From: Dimorphilus gyrociliatus
Lineage: Eukaryota; Annelida; Polychaeta; Dinophilidae
DNA: 64,000 bases
NCBI GenBank assembly: GCA_904063045.1
Contig: CAJFCJ010000009.1
Coordinates: forward strand, 1,612,968 to 1,676,967
Direction of reading: 5' to 3'
Under the pieces are notes generated by a model, which saw nothing but the letters and a program-made list of their open reading frames with translations, was not told the origin of the DNA and did not search any database. The translations under genes were made by a program, and so were the position numbers. This document shows positions 21,429 through 30,118 of this stretch, piece after piece; within the stretch, counting starts at the first letter, position 1; every line of letters begins with the position of its first letter.

Positions 21429-22559
21429 TTATTCTACAATTTCGAAATCTTCATTCTTTTTACTCTCCGATTCATTCTCTTCTAATTCCTCATTCTTTCC
21501 TTTGTTGCCGAGGCTTTTTTCTTCTTTTTCAATCAATTTTTCATTTCTTTTCAAAGAGTCAACTTTATCATTATTTTCACCCTTTCTAGTTTCTGTATCC
21601 TTCGTGGTGATTATTAACATTTCATTGTCATCTAAAAGTGAGACAATATCTTCCTCCTTAAGATCTACTGGCTTTGCGAAACGTCTCCATATTTTCTTTG
21701 AACATTTTATTCCATCTTCTTCAATAATAGCAGATCCAGTAACTTCAATACTATTACCTTTAACTTTAACACTTAAATCGTCAATATTAAAATGTTTCAA
21801 ATCAATAGTTTTATAGAATGAAGGTTTTTTATCAACTTTCTCTTCTTCCTTCGAAACAATTTTGTCTATGACTTTTTCATCACTTTCATCTTTTGTTTCT
21901 ACTTTTGAGCAATTTTCTTCATTACATTTTTCTTTTGAACAACAACGGCTTGTAGGCATTTCATTTGAATAGCATCCATCTTCAGATCCCTCTACAGATT
22001 TCTCATTAGAACATCTTTCTTTTTTATCAGTAATTCCGTCTTTTTCTTCAACAGTTTTTGTTGTAATCGTTAAAATTCCATCATCGTTTAATGATGATTG
22101 AATATCATTTGGTGAGATATTATCAGGTAGGTTGATTTGACGCCAAAACTGTCTTCCATTATAAAATCCTTCTCCTTCTTTAGTTGATTTACCGAAAATT
22201 TCTACACTTCCGTTTATGACTCTAACTTTCAATTCTGATGGATGAAAATCTTTCACATCAAAAGTATGATGAAAAGATTCCGCTTCCTTCTTTACAGTTT
22301 TGTCACACTTTTCTTTATCAAGTGTTGTACATTGCTGCTTTCCGCAACGTTTCACGTTTACTTTAGAAGAATTATTTGAGAAAGGAAAAACAAAACTACT
22401 TGGCGACCTTCTACAGAAACTTCTTCTCGAAAATGGAGGCAGATAATTGGTTGAACCAAGTATTGATACTAAATCTTCATCATCCAAAGAACAACCAAAT
22501 GTAGGACCAAACCACGAATTTTGATTGTATGTCTGATTAGGTGAAATAAAAATTGCCAT
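21429..22559 (-). CDS. Tandem alpha-crystallin-domain small heat shock protein, copy C
   Basis: A 376-residue paralogue of copies A and E with the same layout: aromatic/Ser-rich N-terminus, alpha-crystallin domain 1 (about 92-175), Cys-rich linker, domain 2 (about 246-322) and charged tail. The N-terminal part has Thr for Ser in PNQTYNQ and Asp for Asn in SLDDED; I see no other protein difference. It lies inside the spacer of the inverted repeat. Its promoter (22560 to about 22830) is homologous to that of A but carries several substitutions and a 3-bp deletion just before the ATG. It has no divergent single-domain partner; similarity to the A-B promoter fades near 22830, before the CCAAT/HSE block of B. 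It is probably heat-inducible. Confidence 0.9.
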   Translation of the reverse strand: MAIFISPNQTYNQNSWFGPTFGCSLDDEDLVSILGSTNYLPPFSRRSFCRRSPSSFVFPFSNNSSKVNVKRCGKQQCTTLDKEKCDKTVKKEAESFHHTFDVKDFHPSELKVRVINGSVEIFGKSTKEGEGFYNGRQFWRQINLPDNISPNDIQSSLNDDGILTITTKTVEEKDGITDKKERCSNEKSVEGSEDGCYSNEMPTSRCCSKEKCNEENCSKVETKDESDEKVIDKIVSKEEEKVDKKPSFYKTIDLKHFNIDDLSVKVKGNSIEVTGSAIIEEDGIKCSKKIWRRFAKPVDLKEEDIVSLLDDNEMLIITTKDTETRKGENNDKVDSLKRNEKLIEKEEKSLGNKGKNEELEENESESKKNEDFEIVE

Positions 22560-22706
22560 CTTTGTAATTTCTTCTTTAAATTTCCAAAATTAATTTGTCG
22601 TTGTATCAAACTTCAAAAGTGTTGACTTTTCTCTTCTGAGTTTAGTCGAGTTATGATTTTGGTCCAAAAATTTCTACACTTTTTATATGAAACGAAGAGT
22701 CATACG

Positions 22707-22736
22707 AGAAAATTCTTCACATTTCTGGAAATTTCT
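22707..22736 (-). promoter_or_regulatory. Heat-shock element of sHSP C
   Basis: aGAAa-aTTCt (22707-22716) is followed by tTTCt-gGAAa-tTTCt (22722-22736). The arrangement is as in copy A, with one base changed in the first half but the consensus kept. AGATGGCGCT follows at 22757-22766. Confidence 0.82.
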
Positions 22737-22830
22737 CAACTTATCTAGAATAATATAGATGGCGCTTTTTGTGTTATTTGTTGTATTCGTAAGTTAAAAA
22801 ACATTGTATTTCTGATCAATATATATTTTT

Positions 22831-23984
22831 TAAACGTTATAACAACGTAAAATTTGACGGCGTAGTTGAGGCGATAGTATTTGTTTTTTTAATTTAGAAA
22901 ACCGAGTTCAAATAACGGGAAAGTTTCATTTATGAAAATAATATAATATAAAAGAATGACAGAATGTGGAAAATGTTCTAGATCTTCTAGAAAATGCTAC
23001 TAATGATGATTATTCACTTGTTACATCAGAAATAGTGCGAAATTTACGGAAAATAGATTGTTTTTATGTTCCTTCATGAAGAAATATGTGCAAAAGAGTG
23101 CATTGAGTGTGAAGCTATCCGGAAAGGTTGAAAATCTGATGCTAATATGTTTTTCTGTAAATGTAAAAGGATGTGAGTGTTTAGTTAGAGAGAAAAATTT
23201 AGAACACAAGACTGGATAGAATCCATATTAATTAGATGTTATTTAAAGTAATCCAGCAGTGAATTACTTAGTAAAAATCAAAGAGTCACATATCTGCAAT
23301 TTGCAAAGTGTCAAGCACTTCGACATTTTGGTCATGCTACATATCATAATTGTTTTCTTGAAGATGGAAGTATGCAAATATCACATATTGACATGTCGAC
23401 CAACAGCATTAAATACTCCTCTAAATGTAGGAATACTTAAAGTAGAGAATACAAAATGGAGACCGATAATAGAAACTTTAATTCCCATTAACCTGGTTAT
23501 CTTTACTATTCAAAAGATAGACTTATTAAATACACACTACATAACTGGACCAACCCTCATGAAACAAAAGCGCCATACTTGTATTGACGGCTTGAGGGTG
23601 TCCAACACTAATCTTTTAATAAAAATTTTACAACAATCTATAAAAATAAAGAAAGCTTAGAAGAAAATTCAATCAAATGCGAAGCCATCAACTGATTGAC
23701 TATTTTACTTCAGTTTTAATAAAATTGTCCTCGTTATATGCAAATCTAACTACTACTTTTCATATCAAATGCGTACAAAGTATACGAGATGAATTCTTTG
23801 AATAAAAAAGAAAGCTTTCAAATTAAGATGTACATTTGAATTTTTAAAAAAATGCTCTGCTAACATAGATAACTTTTGCAAAGACGCCTTCCTTTTTAAT
23901 GAAAGATCAATTGAAACGCATTTCGTTTTTTGACGTTTTTATCACGTTTTGACAACGGAAAACTTTTATTCAAAACCCAAAGCT
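22831..23984. other. Unassigned DNA between sHSP copies C and D
   Basis: This interval has no homology by eye to the other spacer sequence. A plus-strand open frame at 23259-23660 (133 codons, starting at GTG rather than ATG) and short open frames around 22980-23200 give no recognisable protein. An AATAAA on the minus strand near 23966-23971 could serve as the polyadenylation signal of copy D. I see nothing else that I can support. Confidence 0.5.
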
Positions 23985-24235
23985 ATGATTATACATAATA
24001 AGAAAGACACCACATTAATTTCGAAACTTATCGTTTACTGAAAATCTTTCGTAAATATCTCAATACTTTTAAAGAAACTTTTATACAAACACTTTCTTAA
24101 TATTTTATGGAGTAGAAAAGATAACATACACAAATCTATGGTGAGTTTTCTAACTAAAGGTTAATAGTTTAATCAATGAACAATATCTATATAGAAATAA
24201 TAACTACGAGACAAGTTGATGAAGAAAGTTTTCGT

Positions 24236-24799
24236 TTACTTTGACTTTTCATACTGGATTGGTATTACTTTCTCTCCATCCGAAATAGCAGCTGGAGCAA
24301 CGGCTTCGACAGATAGACGACCGTCGGCATTCAAATTACATTTCAAATCTTCTTCTTTAACCCCTTTTGGCAATGTGAACTTTCGAACACACTCTCTAAA
24401 AACTTTCTCTCCATCTTTTTCGTGTTGATGAGTTGCTTTAATCGTTAAAGTTCCACCTTCAACTGTAACTTTGATTTCCTCAGGTTCATAATTTTTCACT
24501 GGTAAATCAAGATGCAGTTTTCGCTGATTCTTTTCTTTATCGTCGACCAGTTTCCATCCAACATTAGCTGGTAAATCAGTTTCAGTATGACTACCAAGAA
24601 CACTTCTATGAGTTTGTTCCATATGATTATCGAAAGCTCTGCTAATTTGTCTAAAATCTTCGTCCATAGCATCGAATGTTCTTTGCATATTAGTCATCCA
24701 GTCCGACCAACGATTGTGAAACCAGTCGTCATTTCTAGATGGCCAAAGATCCCAAGAAGGACTAGGAAGACGCATAACCGGCAAGTGTCTGAAGGACAT
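24236..24799 (-). CDS. Single-domain small heat shock protein, copy D
   Basis: A 187-residue protein identical to copy B, with the same aromatic N-terminus, alpha-crystallin domain (about 90-165) and C-terminal IPI motif. It is transcribed away from copy E, from the same 598-bp divergent promoter in inverted orientation. Its 3' flank leaves the repeat at 23985, so it does not share the AATAAA used by B and must end with a different signal (candidate near 23966-23971). Confidence 0.92.
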   Translation of the reverse strand: MSFRHLPVMRLPSPSWDLWPSRNDDWFHNRWSDWMTNMQRTFDAMDEDFRQISRAFDNHMEQTHRSVLGSHTETDLPANVGWKLVDDKEKNQRKLHLDLPVKNYEPEEIKVTVEGGTLTIKATHQHEKDGEKVFRECVRKFTLPKGVKEEDLKCNLNADGRLSVEAVAPAAISDGEKVIPIQYEKSK

Positions 24800-24910
24800 G
24801 GTTGTTGAGAATGCAAAGAGTGTTCAACTTCGATCTGTAGTTGTTGCTACCGAAGAGGAGAATGAATAACGGAAAATTGAAAGAGTTTATATAGTCGTAA
24901 CGTCGATCGG

Positions 24911-24930
24911 AGAAATTTCGAGAAGTTTCG
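24911..24930 (-). promoter_or_regulatory. Four-unit heat-shock element of sHSP D
   Basis: The mirror copy of the B element: aGAAa-tTTCg-aGAAg-tTTCg read on the plus strand, giving four contiguous alternating HSF units. Confidence 0.88.
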
Positions 24931-25217
24931 AATAAACACGATTGCTGATTGGCTGGAACACTTTTGAAAGTTTCGTTGTAATCAAATGGAAAATAGTAAC
25001 GTAAATAGTATACGTGACTTGCATCACGTTTACAATTATTCCATAGACTGTTTCATAAAATCTGAAATCTTCCACTCCAATTTTAAACTATATTTTTGTG
25101 ATTTGAAGTTCAATTGAGATAATAATAATGATATATTGATCAGAAAACAATGTTTGTTAACTTAAGAATACAACACATAACACAAAGAGCGCCATCTATA
25201 GTATTCTAGATAAGTTG

Positions 25218-25247
25218 AGAAATTTCCAGAAATGTGAAGAATATTCT
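25218..25247 (+). promoter_or_regulatory. Heat-shock element of sHSP E
   Basis: aGAAa-tTTCc-aGAAa (25218-25232), a degenerate unit, then aGAAt-aTTCt (25238-25247). It is identical to the copy A element. Confidence 0.85.
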
Positions 25248-25397
25248 CGTTTAACTCTTCGTTTCATATAAAAAGGGTAGAAATTTTTGGACAAATATCA
25301 TAACTCGACTAAACTCAGAAGAGAAAAGTCAACACTTTTGAAGTTTGATACAACGACAAATTAATTTTGGAAATTTAAAGAAGAAATTACAAAGAAG

Positions 25398-26528
25398 ATG
25401 GCAATTTTTATTTCACCTAATCAGTCATACAATCAAAATTCGTGGTTTGGTCCTACATTTGGTTGTTCTTTGGACAACGAAGATTTAGTATCAATACTTG
25501 GTTCAACCAATTATCTGCCTCCATTTTCGAGAAGAAGTTTCTGTAGAAGGTCGCCAAGTAGTTTTGTTTTTCCTTTCTCAAATAATTCTTCTAAAGTAAA
25601 CGTGAAACGTTGCGGAAAGCAGCAATGTACAACACTTGATAAAGAAAAGTGTGACAAAACTGTAAAGAAGGAAGCGGAATCTTTTCATCATACTTTTGAT
25701 GTGAAAGATTTTCATCCATCAGAATTGAAAGTTAGAGTCATAAACGGAAGTGTAGAAATTTTCGGTAAATCAACTAAAGAAGGAGAAGGATTTTATAATG
25801 GAAGACAGTTTTGGCGTCAAATCAACCTACCTGATAATATCTCACCAAATGATATTCAATCATCATTAAACGATGATGGAATTTTAACGATTACAACAAA
25901 AACTGTTGAAGAAAAAGACGGAATTACTGATAAAAAAGAAAGATGTTCTAATGAGAAATCTGTAGAGGGATCTGAAGATGGATGCTATTCAAATGAAATG
26001 CCTACAAGCCGTTGTTGTTCAAAAGAAAAATGTAATGAAGAAAATTGCTCAAAAGTAGAAACAAAAGATGAAAGTGATGAAAAAGTCATAGACAAAATTG
26101 TTTCGAAGGAAGAAGAGAAAGTTGATAAAAAACCTTCATTCTATAAAACTATTGATTTGAAACATTTTAATATTGACGATTTAAGTGTTAAAGTTAAAGG
26201 TAATAGTATTGAAGTTACTGGATCTGCTATTATTGAAGAAGATGGAATAAAATGTTCAAAGAAAATATGGAGACGTTTCGCAAAGCCAGTAGATCTTAAG
26301 GAGGAAGATATTGTCTCACTTTTAGATGACAATGAAATGTTAATAATCACCACGAAGGATACAGAAACTAGAAAGGGTGAAAATAATGATAAAGTTGACT
26401 CTTTGAAAAGAAATGAAAAATTGATTGAAAAAGAAGAAAAAAGCCTCGGCAACAAAGGAAAGAATGAGGAATTAGAAGAGAATGAATCGGAGAGTAAAAA
26501 GAATGAAGATTTCGAAATTGTAGAATAA
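25398..26528 (+). CDS. Tandem alpha-crystallin-domain small heat shock protein, copy E
   Basis: A 376-residue protein identical to copy A: two alpha-crystallin domains (about 92-175 and 246-322) joined by a Cys-rich linker and followed by a Glu/Lys-rich tail ending in DFEIVE. It is intronless. It is divergent from copy D and has the same HSE and TATA elements as A. The coding DNA matched A at every block I compared, whereas the 3' flank differs from A by an indel, so coding sequence is more conserved than flank. Confidence 0.9.
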   Translation: MAIFISPNQSYNQNSWFGPTFGCSLDNEDLVSILGSTNYLPPFSRRSFCRRSPSSFVFPFSNNSSKVNVKRCGKQQCTTLDKEKCDKTVKKEAESFHHTFDVKDFHPSELKVRVINGSVEIFGKSTKEGEGFYNGRQFWRQINLPDNISPNDIQSSLNDDGILTITTKTVEEKDGITDKKERCSNEKSVEGSEDGCYSNEMPTSRCCSKEKCNEENCSKVETKDESDEKVIDKIVSKEEEKVDKKPSFYKTIDLKHFNIDDLSVKVKGNSIEVTGSAIIEEDGIKCSKKIWRRFAKPVDLKEEDIVSLLDDNEMLIITTKDTETRKGENNDKVDSLKRNEKLIEKEEKSLGNKGKNEELEENESESKKNEDFEIVE

Positions 26529-26835
26529 TCTTTTTGAATGGGGGAAAATTCTTTAAACTTTAAATTTGTGTTTTTTTTTGTTTTTATTATATGAATGTGT
26601 TTAAGTTTTTATCCTATATTTTCACTTATTCTTTTTGTGTTGATTGATAATATTTAAAACACTTATTGTATTCAATATCTATTACAAATAAATTGATGGA
26701 ACTTTTAATATAACTTCTTCTGCTTTTCGGTTTTTCAGTGGTCTAGTATTTGTAAGTTTCGTAGAATTGGACTCTTTTATTCGGAGGTAGAGCTTTAACG
26801 AAATTCGAGAGTTTTTTGTTATCTTCCCAAAGGTT

Positions 26836-27949
26836 AAAAGTTTTTTCAAGTGACAAAACAGTAAAGAAAGCAAAGTATTTTTAAAATCGTGATTTTGTCT
26901 TATAGCATTTACTATTTTTAAACGAGCGCCTTTGTGCTTGGCAGAAAAGGAGGGTTTTTTTAACAGATGATTGAAAAAGTATTATTTTATTGGTGAAAGT
27001 GATGTAAGGAAATCTGTTTTTTTATTTAGGTCACTGTAACATAAATTCAAGATAATTTATCAATGGTTTTGAGCATAGAAATTCTAACTTGTATGGACAA
27101 GCATTGATTTTATACTAGTCTGTGTAATTTATCGACGGATTAGCTAATGCTAAGGTAGTAATAAATCATTTTATGAAGTCGTTAAAAGAGATGAAATATA
27201 AAAGAGTATGGCAAGAAGTTAGAATAGTTTCTCTGAAATGATTGCTCTTTATGTAATCACTAAGCATATCGATTTTCAATTATATTCTCAAAATTGCACA
27301 ACATATTGAATTGACGATGAGAAGAATTGTTTGTGTTTTTTCTTTTATTTTCCTTAATAATGCTAGCGAAATAGAGGTCATGTTTATTTGAATTTCTCGA
27401 ACAATGGATATCTTAAAAAATCTGAAGTATAATAAACATAGATTGAGTACTACGATATGTCTTATATACGCGAAGTTGTCTTTGTTTGTAGAGTTAAGAT
27501 TTAAGCGTATGCTTTGTTAATGTTTAAAAATCTACATATAATATTTTAGTAATTGTAAGGATGATAATTAATATGGCAAGAGAAGGGTTTAATTTGTTAA
27601 TCAAAGTAATTAGTTTCGTAATATTTGCTGAATATCAAATAAAATCTTCATATTTTGTATAATGTTCGCATTTTCACTAGTCTCGTAAATATGTCTATGA
27701 CATTTTGTACGCTAGATAAATCTTTCTTCTACTTCTCAGTAATTCTATTAACCTTTTCATTTATAAGATTAGTTCTTTTCAAGGTTAAGTAAGGGTATAA
27801 ATTTGACAAGGAAAAGTTTTTTTTTAAGTACAGTATTCTTTTTTTTTAAATGATTTGGTTAGTTGTATTGTGCAATGGTCCTTCAGAAACAATATAAATA
27901 AAGAAATTGATGGAGTAAAATGGAAATATATAATATAAATTGCGTTAAT
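26836..27949. other. AT-rich intergenic region between sHSP E and CATIP
   Basis: About 1.1 kb beyond the right end of the inverted repeat, up to the CATIP stop codon. No open frame of note, RNA gene or repeat was recognised; it probably holds the 3' untranslated end of CATIP. Confidence 0.5.
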
Positions 27950-29427
27950 TTATTTAGCACGTGAGAGATATTCTATCTTTGTGTTTGATCTAGAGCTTGG
28001 AAAGGGATTGGGTGCCAAGCTTGATAAATAAGCATTTTGAGCGGGCATACCAGGAGAATGAGACGCGAAAAATTCTGATGCAAACTCAATTACGTCATCA
28101 GGTTTCCGGAGGAGTAGGAACTGTAGGAAATCAGCAAGTAATGCTTTTACTTCTGGATGATCTTTCATATAAACTGCATGATCGGCTTTCAATTCTTCTT
28201 TTCGGTCAAGGAATTTAGAATACAATTGCATATCTTCTCGCCAATTGAGCTCTTTCTTGTCGAACTTAGGCTTTTCCATTTCTTCATCTATTGAAAGTTG
28301 TAAATTTAATAATACTTTAAACTGGAATATGTCGAGAGAAAGAAAACAAGAAAAATAATTCTCTTTAACCTTCTTCAATAGTTTCTGGAACTAGTAAAAG
28401 CTTCATTGTGACTGGGCTGCCGACTTGAACCCTTGATGTCATGTGACCATCCTTCATATAATAAGTTTGCCAGGTAGTAGGGAGATCATTAAGGGCAGTT
28501 ATGGTTCTCTCCACGCCAACAACTTGTAATTCTGCACCATCAACTATTTGAATTCTGTCATCTAATTTTTTATAGGAAACAGAGCAGAGATTAGCTTCAG
28601 CGTCGAAGGCAATAATTTCAAAATTTTCTGGAAGGCCATATTTTACAAGTATTCTTTGAAGTAGTAAGTTACTTCCTTCGGAAACAAAACCACCCATTTC
28701 CTCATCTTTATATGTTCTTACAGATCTTTGAACGTCCTAATAAACAATTAATGTAAAGAAAGATTTGAATATAGATTATTATTTGGAGAAGAATACATAC
28801 TCCTGCTTGTCGAATAACACGATTAACAACGTAAACACTTCCTTCTTTTGAGATAATCGTTTTCCTGTCAAGAGGATGATTTTCTAATTTTACATATTCA
28901 TGATGATGTTGCTCTAAAGTATTTAATGCAGAATCAACATAAGTTGTAATTGACGTTCCGCATGGTACACCATCAATAGCTCCATGACTATTGGCATGGA
29001 CTAAGTAGCATTTGGCCCCTGATTTCTGAGCAGCTTGAATACTTATTGAAAATTCACCAACTTCTTTACCAGCATCCGATACCGTTACGAGTTTATCCTC
29101 AAATAGTATAGACTTGAAATAATCTTCATCTATGTTTTATCGTAATCGTACATGTATAATTAGTTTAATAACAATCTAGTTTTTATAATGAAATGACCTT
29201 ACTCACCAATATTTGTGAAAAAAGCTTTAGCACTTTCACTTAATTTTGGAATATTCTCTGCAGTTTGTTGTAGGTCTTGGCTAGCTGTCTCAACTGATGT
29301 TGCAGTTGCAGCACTGCGATTGCTAAAACGAAATTAAAGGATTTAACAAAAAATAGCTAATAAATTAATTCGATACAAGAGTCAGCGAGAAAAAATCCTA
29401 CTACCTTGCTTCTGTAAAGGCACTCAT
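27950..29427 (-). CDS. CATIP: Ciliogenesis-associated TTC17-interacting protein (CATIP)
   Basis: CATIP works with TTC17 in actin organisation and primary cilium formation in vertebrates. The ATG is at 29425-29427 (MSAFTEAS) and the stop at 27950-27952; there are about five exons. Recognisable blocks are LFEDKLVTVSDAGKEVGEFS and the adjacent CYLVHANSHGAIDGVPCGTS region with TLEQHHHEYVKLENH, then SEGSNLLLQRILVKYGLP, the VERTITALNDLPTTWQTYY block, and the C-terminal signature DMQLYSKFLDRKEELKADH followed by FLQFLLLRKPDDVIEFASEF. The C-terminal block agrees closely with what I know of vertebrate CATIP. It implies a ciliated animal. It is divergent from USP24 with about 690 bp between start codons. 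Confidence 0.9.
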
Positions 29428-30118
29428 GCCTTTTTTATCAATATCGGAGTATGTCAATCAAATTAAGTAACACGTCTCCGTTATTTTGTCGATCTTCAAA
29501 AACAGAACACTTTCTAATATATAATATGGCGTTAGTTGTCAAGACGACGAATTACTTTATTCACACTTTAGATGGCGCTATAACTTGTTATCGAAAATTT
29601 GTTAGATAAGGAAAGTTCTGGATGCCGGATAATAACCAGCAATAGAGGCAATAAAAAATCTAACTTTTTTTAAAGTAGAGAGTGTATCGTCTTTTATTTT
29701 CAAGTTTGCGACTGTTTTTAGTTTGCAAATCTAGAACAGAACTCATTGTAGATAAAACTATCCAAAAGTAAATGTATTTTTTTATGCGTGATTGTGTTGA
29801 TGTTGGCACGAAACAACATTACCCTGGATTGATCAAGCACTGTAGATTAACCAATAACCACTTTTGAAGAACATTGATTTGCAACAACAAGATGGCGCTG
29901 TACTTTATAAGCCTCATGAATATTCACGAACCATTTCACGAGTTGGTGGAAAGTAAACAATTCGCCGTAAGTTGGAGCTCGTATCCCATCTTTTTTAAAA
30001 TGGCGGGTAAAGTGTGATAGAAGCCGTTTCGGGAAAAACTTTTTAATATATTACTGATTTCCAACTCTCATCAACTGTTTCTCATGCTTACGTTTATTTT
30101 GGAAGTTCTGTCTATGAA
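29428..30118. promoter_or_regulatory. Divergent CATIP/USP24 promoter region with YY1-like motifs
   Basis: This spacer holds two exact AGATGGCGCT copies (29570-29579 on the CATIP side and 29890-29899 on the USP24 side). It also holds the related AATATGGCGTT (about 29523-29533) and AAAATGGCGGG (about 29998-30008). These resemble the vertebrate YY1 core (AAGATGGCGGC), typical of TATA-less housekeeping promoters. Promoter function is inferred from position. Confidence 0.55.

Larger units (their letters stand above)
24800..25397. promoter_or_regulatory. Divergent heat-shock promoter between sHSP D and E
   Basis: An inverted copy of 17611-18208 with the same length and no difference seen by eye. 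The D side has the four-unit HSE at 24911-24930 (minus), the CCAAT box at 24948-24952 and a TATA box near 24888-24893. The E side has HSE units at 25218-25247 (plus) and AGATGGCGCT on the minus strand at 25188-25197. Confidence 0.82.
23985..26835. repeat. Right arm of large inverted repeat (sHSP D-E)
   Basis: The reverse-complement partner of 16215-19023, separated from it by a 4.96-kb spacer. It contains copy D, the 598-bp divergent promoter and copy E. The 3' flank of E keeps about 35-40 bp that A has lost, and it also matches copy C's flank over the block ending in TAAGTGAAAATATAGGAT. So the three flanks are mosaics of each other. Confidence 0.9.

Noticed and set aside
22856-22919. tRNA-like block (GCGTAGTTGAGGCGATAG resembling an A box, GAGTTCAAATA resembling a B box)
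   Set aside because: The T-stem pairs poorly, no acceptor stem can be formed and the anticodon arm is absent. It may be a degenerate tRNA-derived element.
23259-23660. Plus-strand 133-codon open frame between sHSP C and D
   Set aside because: No ATG start, no recognisable family and no splice context. It could be a transposon fragment, but I see no terminal repeats.
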